A stretch of 64,000 nucleotides of DNA from Avena insularis (taxonomy: Eukaryota > Streptophyta > Magnoliopsida > Poales > Poaceae), in NCBI GenBank assembly GCA_023614405.1, contig CM042684.1:205288941-205352940 (forward strand). Direction: 5' to 3'. A program made the translations under genes and the position numbers. Shown here piece by piece: positions 12,035 through 24,003 of this stretch. Below the pieces are notes generated by a model. The model was not told the origin of the DNA. It searched no databases and was given only the letters and a program-made list of their open reading frames with translations. Positions within the stretch are counted from its first letter, which is position 1. Each line of letters begins with the position of its first letter.

Positions 12035-12326
12035 AGACCAAGCAACATATGTTCATGTGTGATAGAGGAGCATGTCATTTTTGGCATGTCCATTCTTGTT
12101 CACAACACTATTAGCACAACTCAAGTATAGCAAACGGAATGCATATGCAAGGTCAAAGTGAATGGAAATTGACTGAACATCATACAAATGTGGGAACTCA
12201 AAAACTCCATAGAACATCTTAGTGTGGCACTCAAAGCAATTGACTAAAATATTGATCAACATCTTTGATGCAAATCTAGGAGAATTCGGCAAAAACACAT
12301 GAGGAAGAATATCCAAAGAAACATCT

Positions 12327-12339
12327 TGGTATCAAGAGC
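12327..12339 (+). other. primer-binding site, copy B
   Basis: TGGTATCAAGAGC is complementary to the 3' end of plant initiator tRNA-Met apart from one extra A. The same site follows the 5' LTR of D (48902-48915) and F (63182-63195). Confidence 0.85.
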
Positions 12340-13576
12340 TTTGTTGCTCATGATTTCCCCCACAAAATTTTCTTCTATCCACCAAAAATTCGAAAATCCC
12401 CCAAAAAAACAGCCCATATTTCCCTTTGGATCGATCTCTTGATTTGGAGTATTATTTGTGGTTTTGATCCGATCAAACCTTGTCTAAGGAGTTGGCCCAG
12501 CTTTATCCTACGTTTTCCCAGCCTGATTTGGCCAGTTTTTTGCGGATTTGAGGCCCGAAGGCGAGGATTTCCGCTCAAGAACACGAGCAGGAAACCCGCG
12601 CCGGAGTGTCCGGCTCGTACCGACCGGAGTGTCCGGCCAAACCGGAGTGTCTGGCCGAACCAGAACAGAGTGTCCGGCCCAGACAGACTGGATTTGATAG
12701 TTTTGCCTCATTTTTCGCATTGGCTAATCTCCTTTGTTTGCTCGTGTCCCGTGTGCGTGTCAGCAACTACCAGCAAGATTCCTCATCATCAACTTCCCCC
12801 CTCATCGACACCACGGCCCACGAACATCATCCCGCACCACCGATGCCAAGTTCATCATCAAAGAAGGTATAACTTGCGTCACCTTGTTAACCCCCATCTT
12901 CCTTTGTGTGTACCTATCCCATGAGAGTGTCTCATCTTGTGTTTGCTTGAGCATTGTGCATTTGTCCTTGGATAGTGAGTGTGCAAGAGCAATATCAAGT
13001 GTGACTAGGTAGCATCAAGGGAGAGCAAAAAAAAGACACAAAGAAAAAGCAAAAGAAAAATAGTCTCCCATTGCCAAAGAGAGTCTCAAAGCTTGTAAGC
13101 AAGAGAGAAGGAAGAGCGCCCAAGGCAAGTGCACAAATCCATTGCTCACTTTTCTTCTTTGCAAACGAGCCATGGTCTCTCCTTGCATTGGCACGACAAT
13201 AAGCTTACTCTTCGTTAGGACATTTTGTTTGCTCATTTTCATAGTCGTGTCAATCCCAACTTTCTCCACGTGTCTGTATATAGTCGTAGGTTCCCCTCAC
13301 CCTTTTGAGTTGTTGACCTTCGCCTTTGATTTGAGTTTTGTTGGATTTTACCCACTTTTGACTATCCCTTTTCTTTTGGTTGGTTCTTTGGCTTTCCACA
13401 GTCCTAACCTACCACCAACAAGCTTTTGAGAGTTAGTTCTTTCTTTAGTGTGAGTTTTCTTTGCATTCCACTTTGCACGCTTATAGCTCTCACTTGTGGT
13501 TTCTAGTTTGGTGCAATCCCCAAGGTGAGGTACAAGGCTAACACCACCATATTCCAGTTCCATATACAATACTTGT
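12340..13576 (+). other. untranslated leader, copy B
   Basis: This 1.2 kb leader runs between PBS and gag. It contains a motif array at 12601-12675 and a long T- and C-rich tract. Frames of up to 95 codons occur but show no sign of selection when compared with copies A and F. The length and the array position are matched in F. Confidence 0.75.
12601..12676 (+). repeat. leader array of CCGGAGTGTCCGG motifs (GTG type)
   Basis: CCGGAGTGTCCGG-like units start at 12601, 12624 and 12642, with a weaker one near 12668, spaced about 18-23 bases. Each is a 5-bp inverted repeat around a GTG centre. The array lies about 260-350 bases downstream of the PBS, and the same motif with the same centre recurs in this element's 3' LTR. 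Confidence 0.8.
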
Positions 13577-15199
13577 GTGTCTTGCATGATGGATAGGCAC
13601 GGTGAGTCGAGCCAACCACCTCCCCAAGAAGAAGATCAAGGTCCGTACATGACGCGCGCAAGTCACTTCATTGTTCGACAAGAGTTCTGTGAACGTTGCC
13701 AAGCCCTTGAGACAACACAAGATGAACAATTTGGCAAGGCGCAAGAAGAGTTCAAGAACATTGACAACCGCTTCGACGGCCTCGAATGACAAATGCATGC
13801 AATGCATCACAACTTCGGCCACCAAAATGAAGCGCTCCAACGCTCCGTCGCCGAAACAAATGACAATCTTCGACGCCTCATCAACGGAATGGCAAGGCCG
13901 TGTTCACGTGCATCAAGCTCTTCAAGCTCATCGCGTCGTCATGCTCCTCCTCAACAAGATCTTCACCCAAGTGCTCCAAGAAGCTATGATGCCCCCGTGG
14001 TTGAAGATGGAACCTCTTCGAACTATGTACCTTCACCACGGCATGCCGCAACATCAAGCTATGATGGTCACCTCTCTTCAAGGCCACGAGCAAGGAAAGA
14101 AGCACACCGTCATCACGCAAGGGCACTAGTGATCCAACAAGAGCAACCACAAGAGGAACCGCAAGTGCAACCGCAAGTCTACCACCATCGACCGCGACAC
14201 ATACTTGACACAACAAGTGATGACTCCAATTTGGAGAATCAAGCTCGTCATCGATGTGAAGCTCTCCAAGATCCTCCTCTTCGTCATCAACGTCATGAAC
14301 GTCCACACCGACACCATGGTCATCACGAGGCGCCTCCTCCACCTCAACAAAATTTGGAGCGTCAAGTTATACAAGTTGAGCGACGCCCACCACGTCAAGA
14401 GGCTCATGACCATGTTCTTCACCGTGAGGCCCTTTTCCCTAACCAACATCACCAACTGACGAACGAGCCTCCTCTTCAGCATCAACCGCGTCAAGAGGCT
14501 CCACACCCTCGCCACCATGAGGCCCAAGCGCCTCAACCACGTCAACAACCGCGCCAAGAGCAAGAGCAAGCTCCTCAACAACAATATCAAGAGAAAGCTC
14601 TGCAACAAGGACGCGACAACCAAGTTCCACCTCCCCAACTACAAGATCATCAACAAGGTCACCAAGCTCGTCGCAATGACCGCAACGATGAAGAAACTTT
14701 TGGTAAGCTCAAGTTCACAATGCCAAAGTTCACAAGATCCAATGACCCCGAAGAATACCTCTCGTGGGCACTCAAAGTCGACAAGATCTTCCGCATGCAC
14801 AACTATAGCAACGAGAAAATGGTCGCCATGGATTCGCTTGAGTTTGATGATTATGCCAACCTTTGGTGGGAACAAGTTCAAGTTGCTCGTGATGCAAGAC
14901 AAGAACCGCCAATCACAACTTGGCATGAAATGAAGGCTCACATGAGATCCCGGTTCGTCCTCGCGCACTACACGCGTGACCTCTTCAACAACCTTCAAGC
15001 GCTTCGTCAAGGGACAAAGACCATGGAAGAGTACTTCAAGGAAATGGAACACAAGTTGATTCGCGCCAACATTGATGAACGCATGGAGCAAACAATGGCA
15101 TGTTTCCTTATTGGCTTGAATCACCCAATCAAGCACATCGTCGAGTTCCAAACATACAACACCATGGTTGAGCTTGTGCACATTGCAACAAAGGCTTAA
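13577..15199 (+). pseudogene. gag: gag, copy B
   Basis: The start at 13577 (MSCMMDRHGESSQPPPQEEDQ) is supported by the same start context in F (61933, minus). Residues 1-100 include a predicted coiled coil (EFKNIDNRFDGLE...NEALQRSVAETNDNLRRL). Residues of about 115-340 are Ser-, His-, Gln-, Pro- and Arg-rich. The capsid core follows (FGKLKFTMPKF at about 14692; SWALKVDKIFRMHNYS; NLWWEQVQVARDA). A TGA at 13788 corresponds to CGA in copy D and is a CpG-to-TpG change; a TAA at 15197 ends the second open segment. Both lie in the gag-pol frame, which continues at 15200. The zinc knuckle lies beyond this stop. Confidence 0.88.
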
Positions 15200-18100
15200 C
15201 GTCAAGTGCAAGAGGATATCAAGTACAACAAGCCAGAGACGCACTTCACCTACCAGCAAGCTTCAACCGCTAAACCAACAACTTTCAATGGAAGCTCCTC
15301 AAGTACCTCCAAGCCTTCCTTCAAGCCCACACTTCCTCAAGGAAAACTGCCCCCAATTGGCAAGCAAGCAAAGACTGATACACCTTTCAATGGTGAATGC
15401 TACAAGTGTGGAGGGAAAGGACACAAGTCGGCCAAATGTGGAAACAAGAAAGTCTTGTTCATCCATGATAATGGTGATGAAGAGTACTTGATTGAAGATG
15501 AGTTTGATGCCCGTGTCAAGGAAGCAATGGCAAGGAAACGAGTGGAAGATGATCAAGAACTCCTCATGTGTGAACATGACGCACATCCATCGCTTGTCGT
15601 CACAAGGATCTTGACCACTCAAGCACAAGAGCATGAAGACAAATGCTCCAATATCTTCCAAACACGAGCTGACATCAATGGAAAATCTATCAAGGTGATC
15701 ATTGAGGGAGGGAGTTGTCACAACCTTGCACGCACCGAGTTGTGTGAGAAGCTCAACCTCACCCTCCATCCACACAAGCACCCCTACCACGTGCAATGGC
15801 TTAGTGACCAAGGGTCCGTGAAGATCAAGCATACCGTATCGGTCTCCTTCGCCATTGGTCCTTACAAAGATATGGTGGAGTGTGATGTGGTTCCTATGAT
15901 AGTTTGCCACATGCTTCTTGGTCGACCGTGGCAATTTGACAAGGCTGCTCAACATGATGGTCGCACCAATGTATACACATTCAAATGGCTCAACAAAACA
16001 TGTGTTTTGCAACCGATGACTCCTAGCCAAATAATTGCGGACAATGCAAAGGCTTTAGCGAGGGCGCAAAGCACAACACCTACTTGTGAGAAGAGCGGTG
16101 AGAGAGAGAACCACCTCATAGTGAGTGAGAGCCACAAGCCAAATTTGAGTGGAAAAACTAAGAGTATTCTCCTTGCCACCAAAAGTGAGATGAGAGTTGT
16201 TCGGAACAACCCATCCATCTTGCACTATGTCCTCCTTTGCAAGGGACTGTGCAAGGAACTAATGAATTAACCAATGTTCCTCCATCTTTGATGAGTGTTT
16301 CGCAGGAATTCAAGGATGTGTTCCCCGAAGAGCTCCCACATGGACTACCTCCTCTTCGCGGCATCGAACATCGCATTGACCTCATCCCCGGCGCACCACT
16401 TCCCAACCGTGCCCCCTACCGCACGAACCCAGAGGAGATGAAGGAAATCGAACATCAAATCAACCAACTCGTCTCCAAAGGTTTGATCCAAGTTAGCACT
16501 AGTCCAAGTGTCGTACCCTTGATTCTTGTTCCAAAGACGGATGATACGTTATGGTTATGCATGGACTGCCGTCCAATCAATGTTATCACCGTGCATTATC
16601 GACATCCCATACCACGTCTCGATGACATGCTTGATGAGTTGTGTGGAGCCACTATTTTTTCGAAAATTGATCTTCGTAGTGGCTACCATCAAATACGCAT
16701 GGCTGAAGGTGATGAGTGGAAAACTGCCTTCAAGACCAAACTTGGTCTCTATGAATGGTTGGTTATGCCCTTTGGTTTATCTAATGCCCCATCCACCTTC
16801 ATGCGCCTCATGAATCATATTTTGCGTTCTCTCATTGGAAAAAATGTTGTTGTCTATTTCGATGATATTCTTGTTTATCAAATCACTTGAGGACCATATA
16901 ACACATGTCAAGGAAGTTTTGCAAATCCTTCAACATGAAAAACTTTATGCTAATCTTCCCAAGTGCACTTTTGCTAAAGACAAGTTGATTTTTCTTGGAT
17001 TTGTCATTTCTTTGAAGGGAATTGAAGTTGATGTTTCCAAAGTAAAGGACATACGAGATTGGCCCATCCCAACAAATGTGAGTGAACTCCGAAGTTTTCA
17101 TGGGTTGGCCGGTTTCGATCGTCGTTTTGTGAAAGACTTTTCAACCATTGCTTGTCCCCTTAATGAATTGACCAAAAAGAATGTCACCTTCATGTGGGGC
17201 AAAGCACAACAAAAAGCTTTTCACGAACTTAAAAACACCGAAGCACCTCTCCTTGCGTTACCGTATTTCACAAAAACTTTTGAGATAGAGTGTGATGCTA
17301 GTGGTATTGGCATTGGAGGAGTCCTTATGCAAAATGAACGTCCTATAGCCTACCATAGCGAGAAACTTGATGGTGCTCGCCTTAACTATCTGATTAATGA
17401 TAAAGAGCTTTTTGCCTTAGTTCGTGTCCTTCAAGTTTGGCAACACTACCTTTGGCCCAAGGAATTTATAATACATTCCGACCACGGTCATTGAAATACC
17501 TCAAAGGCCAAGCTAACTTAAGCAAGAGACACGCTAAGTGGTTTGAGTTCATGGAGTCTTTCCCGTACATAGTCAAGTATAAGAAGGGCAAAGATAATGT
17601 AGTTGCGGATGCTTTGTCTCGCAAGCACACAAGCCTTATTACGAGACTTGAAATCAACGTGTTGGGTCTTGAGGAAATAAAATCTTTGTATGCTTCCGAT
17701 CCGTTGTTTGAACCAATTTTCGCAAAGTGCTCCAATGACAAAGGAGTTGATGATTTCTATTTGCATGAGGGCTTTCTATTTAAACAAAACAAGCTATGCA
17801 TTCCGAAGTCGTTGCTTCAACTTTTGCTTCTCCAAGAATCTCATGGTGGAGGCCTCATGGGTCACTTTGGCCGTAACAAGACATTGGACATGCTCTCTAG
17901 TCACTACTTTTGGCCCAAGATGAAGTGAGACGTGGAGCGCTACGTTCAACGATGCACGACATGCATTCAAGCTAAGTCGTAAGCTAACCCTTATGGCCTT
18001 TATATTCCATTGCCTATTCCTCATACCCCTTGGTCCGACATTAGCATGGATTTCGTGTTAGGATTGCCTAGATCTAAGCATGGTCATGATTCTATATTTG

Positions 18101-18918
18101 TTGTTGTGGATCATTTTTCCAAAATGGCACACTTCATACCGTGCCATAAGACCGACGATGCTTCACATGTTGCAAATCTGTTTTTCAGGTAAATCGTCCG
18201 TCTTCACGGTGTGCCAAGGACAATCGTCTCCGACCGTGACGTCAAATTCATGAGCTACTTATGGAATACCCTCATGGCCAAGCTCGGCGTCAAGCTACTC
18301 TTCTCATCCGCATCGCATCCCCAAACTGATGGCCAAACTGAAGTTGTCAACCGAAGCCTCGGAACTCTCCTACGTGTGTTGATCAAGAAAAACTTGAAGG
18401 ATTGGGAGGAATGCATTCCCCACGCCGAGTTTGCCTACAACCGAGCAAAGAACTCAACAACCAAGATGAGTCCATTCATGATCGTCTATGGTTTCGAGCC
18501 CCTCACCGCGCTCGACATCCTACCACTACCTCTCCATGAGCGCACGAAAATGGAAGTCGAGAAGCGCGCACAAGCTATGAAGAAGCTTCACAAAGAAACA
18601 AGAGCTACTATCGAACAAAAAGTCCTTCGCCAAGCTTCAAGGTTAAACAAGGACAAGAAGGAGATGATCTTTGAAGAAGGTGACCTTGTGTGGATACACC
18701 TAACCAAAGACCGCTTCCCCAAGGAACATGACTCCAAGCTCAAGCCAAGAGGAGATGGTCCTTTCAAGGTCCTCAAAAGAATCAACAACAACACCTACAT
18801 CATCGACATACCGACCTCCAAGTACCTTGTAAGCAATACATTCAATGTGAAGGATCTCTCACCCTACCATGGAGATGTTCAAGATGATATCCATGAAGAG
18901 TTGAGGACGACTCTTTCC
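15200..18918 (+). pseudogene. pol: pol (knuckle-PR-RT-RH-IN), copy B
   Basis: Domains in order: CCHC knuckle (15398-15439); protease near 15700 (IEGGSCHNLA, catalytic Asp replaced by Glu); RT about 16290-16890 with [15 protein letters not shown] and [11 protein letters not shown] (catalytic box at about 16851); RNase H about 17275-17640 ([27 protein letters not shown]); integrase with the HHCC region (about 17845-17980), core [24 protein letters not shown] and NRSLGTLLRVLI (Asp-Asp-Glu), and a GPF/Y module [21 protein letters not shown]. No chromodomain is visible. Frameshifts fall near 16250, 16880 and 17485; stops at 17928 (TGA) and 18189 (TAA). Confidence 0.9.
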
Positions 18919-18919
18919 C

Positions 18920-18930
18920 AAGGGGGGGAG
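18920..18930 (+). other. polypurine tract, copy B
   Basis: AAGGGGGGGAG, one base before the LTR TG. It lies inside the open integrase frame. The run has seven G, against six in N, N2, E and F. Confidence 0.85.
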
Positions 18931-19169
18931 CTGATGCGGCCCATCCTACGGACGCTCCTACATCTACACCACCAAGTCCCCCAAGTGGACCCATGACTCG
19001 TGCCCGAGCCAAACTCCTACAAGCTAAGGTGAACTCACTCCTCTCCTCGTGCCAATTTGATACCTCCTTGGATGGTGTGCTACTTCATACGACTACTCTG
19101 TGCATGATCAGGTACGAACCACCACCGCATCGACCCTCGAGCCCAAGATCTGCACCTGCCCTGAAGTAG

Positions 19170-19375
19170 ACTGACCCGGAGTGTCCGCCCGGATCTAGCC
19201 GGAGTGTCCGTCCCGACCGGAGTGTCCGACGCGACTCGGCCGGAGTGTTTGGCCTGCCCCTGCCCGAACCTGGCATGGACATTCAGAAGGTCAATTCGGA
19301 CACTTCCCGGACACCACCCGGAGTGTCCAGCCGCCTCGGATTGTCCGATCGTTCTGACCCGGACTGTCCGGCCTA
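19170..19375 (+). repeat. U3 motif array, copy B (GTG type)
   Basis: Six or more full or partial CCGGAGTGTCCGG units, plus CCGGACTGTCCGG, lie between the CR-motif region and the TATA box. The centre is GTG in the sense strand, as in the leader array of the same element. Confidence 0.8.
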
Positions 19376-19480
19376 AGTGATGGGCCTGCGAGCCTAGTTG
19401 GGCCCTATGGCCCATGTACCCCTCTACTTCGCCCAGAACACTACTTTAATGCCTGAATTACCCCTGAACTTGTGGTTGGC

Positions 19481-19490
19481 CTATATATAG
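19481..19490 (+). promoter_or_regulatory. LTR TATA box, copy B
   Basis: CTATATATAG, followed by a C-rich stretch and GTAAACCCTAGG, conserved in all G-type LTRs here. Confidence 0.7.
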
Positions 19491-19942
19491 TCCCCCACCT
19501 CCATTGTAAACCCTAGGCATAGATGATAGACTAAAGACAACCCCCTTTGTGGAATCTCTAGTTTTGCCTCATCCCCTTCTACCAAAGGGGATCGACTATC
19601 GTCACCACCTCATTGGAGTTTGCATCGCGCCTCCCTCGTTGTACAAGGCCTTGGCATCGGTGTCCCTTTGCCAAGACGTCAAGACGCTCTCCAAGGTGTT
19701 CTTCCCTCTTCGTGTGGGATTGAGGGAGCACGTTGACCGATCTTTCCTTGCGATGATTCTATCGGACCGGTGGCCACCGGTGAGAGCAATAGGCCTTGTA
19801 TCGTGTGTGTTTTGCGTGTGTTCATCGTGTTCTTTGCGAGGTGTGCGTCCGCTTCTGCTACCTTCTCCCTTTCCCCTCACTTTCCCATCGATTTGACCAC
19901 GAGCTCCGTGAAGATCGGGCCACCCACGGGGTTTTGCCGGCA

Positions 19943-22900
19943 TCAATGGCAAATCTATCAAGGTGATCATTGACAGAGGGAGTTGCCACAACCTCGCTAG
20001 CACCAAGTTGTGTGAGAAGCTCAACCTCACCCTCCACCCACACAAGAACCCCTACCACATGCAATGGCTAAGTGACCAAGGGTCCATGAAGATCAAGCAG
20101 ACCGTATCGGTCTCCTTCGCCATTAGTCCTTACAAAGATACGGTGGAGTGTGATGTGGTTCCTATGACAGTTTGCCACATGCTTCTTGGTCGATCGTGGC
20201 AATTTGACAAGGCTGCTCAACATGATGGTCGCACCAATGTATACACATTCAAATGGCTCAACAAAACACGTGTTTTGCAACCGATGACTCCTAGCCAAAT
20301 AATTGTGGACAATGCAAAGGCTTTAGCGAGGGCGCAAAGCACAACACCTACTTGTGAGAAGAGCGGTCAGAGAGAGAACCACCTCATAGTGAGTGAGAGC
20401 CGCAAGCCAAATTCGAGTGGAAAAACTAAGAGTATTCTCCTTGCCACCAAAAGTGAGATGAGAGTTGTTCGGAACAACCCATCCATCTTGCACTATGTCC
20501 TCCTTTGCAAGGGACTAGCGCAAGGAACTAATGAATTAACCAATGTTCCTCCATCTTTGATGAGTGTTTTGCAGGAATTCAACGATGTGTTCCTCGAAGA
20601 TCTCCCACATGGACTACCTCCTCTTTGCGGCATCGAACATCGCATGGACCTCATCCCCGGCGCACCACTTCCCAACTGTGCCGCCTACCGCACGAACCCG
20701 GAGGAGATGAAGGAGATCGAACGTTAAATCAACCAACTCGTCTCCAAAGGTTTGATCCAAGTTAGCACTAGTCCAAGTGTCGTACCCGTGATTCTTGTTC
20801 CAAAGACGGATGATACGTTACGGTTATGCATGGACTGCCGTCCAATCAATGCTATCACCGTGCGTTATCGACATCCCATACCACGTCTCGATGACATGCT
20901 TGATGAGTTGTGTGGAGCCACTATTTTTTCGAAAATTGATCTTCGTAGTGGTTACCATCAAATACGCATGGCTGAAGGTGATGAGTGGAAAACCTCCTTC
21001 AAGACCAAACTTGGTCTCTATGAATGGTTGGTTATGCCCTTTGGTTTATCTAATGCCCATCCACCTTCATGCGCCTCATGAATCATATTTTGCGTTCTCT
21101 CATTGGAAAAAGTGTTGTTGTCTATTTCGATGATATTCTTGTTTATAGCAAATCTGTTGAGGACCGTATAACACATGTCAAGGAAGTTTTGCAAATCCTT
21201 CGACATGAAAAGCTTTATGCTAATCTTCCCAAGTGCACTTTTGCTAAAGACAAGTTGATTTTTCGTGGATTTGTCGTTTCTTCGAAGGGAATTGAAGTTG
21301 ATGTTTCCAAGGTAAAGGACATAACAGATTGGCCCATCCCAACAAATGTGAGTGAACTCCAAAGTTTTCATGGGTTGGCCGGTTTCTATCGTCGCTTTGT
21401 GAAAGACTTTTCAACCATTGCTTGTCCCCTTAATGAAGTGACCAAAAAGAATGTCACCTTCGTGTGGGGGAAAGCACAACAAAAAGCTTTTCACGAACTT
21501 AAAAGGAGGCTCACCAAAGCACCTCTCCTTGTGTTACCGGATTTCACAAAAACTTTTGAGATAGAGTGTGATGCTAGTGGTATTGGCATTGGAGGAGTCC
21601 TTATGCAAAATAGACGTCCTATATCCTACCATAGCGAGAAACTTGATGGTGCTCGCCTTAACTATCCGATTTATGACAAAGAGCTTTTTGCCTTAGTTCG
21701 TGTCCTTCAAGTTTGGTAACACTACCTTTGGCCCAAGGAATTTATAATACATTCCGACCACGAGTCGTTGAAATACCTCAAAGGCCAAGCTAACTTGAGC
21801 AAGAGACATGCTAAGTGGGTTGAGTTCATGGAGTCTTTCCCGTACATAGTCAAGTATAAGAAGGGAAAAGATAATGTAGTTGCGGATGCTTTGTCTCGCA
21901 AGCACACAAGCGTTCTTATGAGACTTCAAATCAACGTGTTGGGTCTTGAGGAAATAAAATCTTTGTATGCTTCCGATCCGTTCTTCGAACCAATTTTCGC
22001 AAAGTGCTCCAATGACAAAGGAGTTGATGTTTTCTATTTGCATGCGGGCTTTCTATTTAAACAAAACAAGCTATGCATTCCGAAGTCGTCGCTTCAACTT
22101 TTGCTTCTCCAAGAATCTCATGGTGGAGGCCTCATGGGTCACTTTGGCCGTAACAAGACATTGGACATGCTCTCCACTCACTACTTTTGCCCGAAGATGA
22201 AGCGCGATGTGGAGCGCTACGTTGAACGATGCACGACATGTGTTCAAGCTAAGTCGCAAGCTAACCCTTATGCCCTTTATATGCCATTGCCTATTCCTCA
22301 TACCCCTTGGTCTGACATTAGCATGGATTTCGTGTTAGGATTGCCTAGATCTAAGCATGGTCATGATTCTATATTTGTTGTTGTTGATCGTTTTTCCAAA
22401 ATGGCACACTTCATACCGTGCCATAAGATCGATGATGCTTCACATGTTGCAAATCTATTTTTCAGGGAAATCGTCTGTCTTCACGGTATGCCAAGGACAA
22501 TCGTCTCCGACCGCGACGTTAAATTCATGAGCTACTTATGGAAGACCCTCATGGCCAAGCTCGGCGTCAAGCTACTCTTCTAATCCGTGGCGCATCCCCA
22601 AACTGATGGCCAAACTGAAGTTGTCAACCGAAGCCTCGGAACTCTCCTACATGTGTTGATCAAGAAAAACTTGAAGGATTGGGAGGAATGCATTCCCCAC
22701 GCCGAGTTCGCCTATAACCAAGCAAAGCACTCAACAACCAAGATGAGTCCATTCATGATCGTCTATGGTTTCGAGCCCCTCACCGCGCTCGACATCCTAC
22801 CACTACCTCTCCATGAGCGCACGAACATGGAAGTCGAGAAGCACGCACAAGCTATGAAGAAGCTTCACGAAGAAACAAGAGCTACTATCGAACAACCTGT

Positions 22901-23196
22901 CCTTCCCCAAGATTCAAGGTTAAACAAGGACAAGAAGGAGATGATCTTTGAAGAAGGTGACCCTGTGTGGATACACCTAAGCAAAGACCGCTTCCCCAAG
23001 GAACGTGACTACAAGCTCAAGCCAAGAAGAGATGGTCCTTTCAAGGTCCTCAAAAGAATCAACAACAACGCCTACATCATTGACATACCGACCTCCAAGT
23101 ACCTTGCAAGCAATACATTCAATGTCAAGGATCTCACACCCTACCATGCAGATGTTCATGATGATATCCATGAAGAGTCGAGGATGACTCTTTCCC
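19943..23196 (+). pseudogene. pol: pol (PR-RT-RH-IN), copy C
   Basis: Protease [11 protein letters not shown] is at about 19970. RT runs from about 20560, with [15 protein letters not shown] (20930-20975) and [11 protein letters not shown] (about 21117). RNase H is [18 protein letters not shown] (about 21556). Integrase has the HHCC region (about 22120-22255), [29 protein letters not shown] and NRSLGTLLHVLI, and [19 protein letters not shown]. Breaks: TAA at 20725 (CAA in sisters), a one-base loss near 21056, TAA at 21717 and TAA at 22581. It is one of the least disrupted integrase regions here. Confidence 0.9.
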
Positions 23197-23207
23197 AAGG
23201 GGGGGAG
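23197..23207 (+). other. polypurine tract, copy C
   Basis: AAGGGGGGGAG with seven G, followed by C and then the LTR, whose first base T has become A (AGATGCGG). Confidence 0.8.
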
Positions 23208-23208
23208 C

Positions 23209-23684
23209 AGATGCGGCCCGTCCTACGGACGCTCCTACATCTACACCACCGAGTCACCCAAGTGGACCCATGACTCGTGCCCGAGCCAAACTCCTACAAG
23301 CTAAGGTTAACTCACTCCTTTCCTCGTGCCATTTTGATACCTCCTTGGATGGTGTGCTACTTCATACGACTACTCTATGCATCATCAGGTACGAACCCCT
23401 GCCACGTCGATCCTCGAGCCTAGGACCTGCACCTGCCCTGAAGCAGACTGACCCGGATTGTCCGCCCGGATCCAGCCGGAGTGTCCGGCCTGACCAGAGT
23501 GTCGTGGCGACTTCGACGAGTGTCGGCCTGCCCAGCCGAACTGGCGTGGACATTTAGAAGGTCAATTCGGACACTTCCCGGAAACCACCCGGAGTGTCCG
23601 CCCGCCCCGGACTGTCGGGTCATTCTGACCCGGACTGTCCGGCCCAAGTGATGGGCCTGCGTGCCTAGCTAGGCCCTATGGCCC
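23209..23684 (+). repeat. partial 3' LTR of copy C
   Basis: These are the first 475 bases of a G-type LTR: the CR-motif region, then a CCGGAGTGTCCGG array (about 23450-23645). It stops at GGCCCTATGGCCCA, where it meets the equivalent stretch of an LTR in opposite orientation, giving a large inverted repeat. Confidence 0.85.
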
Positions 23685-23991
23685 AACTGTTGGCTCGCAG
23701 GCCCATCACTTGGGCCGGACAGTCCGGGTCGGAGTGACCGGATAGTCCGGGGTGGCCGGACACTCCGGGTAGTGTCCGGGTAGTGTCTGAACTGGCCTTC
23801 TGAATGTCCATGCCAGGTTGGGGCTAGGGCAGGTATGAAGTAGCAAGCCATCCAGGTGTATGTCAAAGTCACATGATGAGAGGAGCGAATTCACCTTACC
23901 TTGAAGGAGCTTGGCTCGGGCACGAGTCATCGGTCCACTTGGGGGACTCGGTGGTGTAGATGTAGGAGCGTCCGTAGGACGGGCCACATCA
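23685..23991 (-). repeat. 3' LTR fragment of N2
   Basis: G-type LTR start (TGATGTGGCCC on the minus strand) with about 150 bases deleted near 23834, so CR-motif DNA joins directly to the motif array. The right arm of the inverted repeat with copy C's LTR. Confidence 0.8.
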
Positions 23992-24003
23992 GCTCCCCCC
24001 TTC

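Larger units (their letters stand above)
10684..12325 (-). mobile_element. non-autonomous G-type element N (3' end only)
   Basis: On the minus strand, a complete 3' LTR (10684-11672) is preceded by its polypurine tract and about 640 bases of internal DNA. The internal part is not integrase. It matches the 3' internal region of element N2 (about 24004-24640), so N is a second copy of that non-autonomous family. It is broken at about 12325, where the PBS of copy B begins in the opposite orientation. Its reading frame runs through the polypurine tract into the LTR without a stop. Confidence 0.8.
12326..19935 (+). mobile_element. Ty3/gypsy family G, copy B (nearly complete, no 5' LTR)
   Basis: This is the best reference copy: PBS, leader, gag, protease, RT, RNase H, integrase, polypurine tract and 3' LTR are all present in order over 7.6 kb. 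The 5' LTR is missing because element N's internal DNA abuts the PBS at 12325. Gag and pol share one frame; the stops at 13788 and 15197 do not change phase, as expected of a single-ORF chromovirus. At least three frameshifts and four nonsense codons inactivate it. Confidence 0.92.
18932..19935 (+). repeat. 3' LTR of copy B (end truncated)
   Basis: The LTR starts TGATGCGGCCC and is recognisable to ACGGGGTT, then diverges. The last dozen bases of the normal end (TACTCCATAACA) are replaced by protease-coding DNA of copy C. U3 holds the GPMTRARAK tail in a displaced frame (about 18932-19060) and a motif array (19170-19375); TATA lies at 19481-19490. Confidence 0.85.
19936..23684 (+). mobile_element. 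Ty3/gypsy family G, copy C (protease to 3' LTR)
   Basis: Copy C begins in mid-protease, directly fused to the end of copy B's LTR, and runs through RT, RNase H and integrase to a polypurine tract (23197-23207) and the first 475 bases of a 3' LTR. It has no gag or 5' LTR. It ends where an inverted LTR fragment of N2 begins. Confidence 0.88.

Noticed and set aside
18700..18918. A chromodomain at the integrase C-terminus.
   Set aside because: After the GPF/Y module the sequence runs to [10 protein letters not shown] and the polypurine tract within about 40 residues. No chromodomain aromatic residues or fold length are present.
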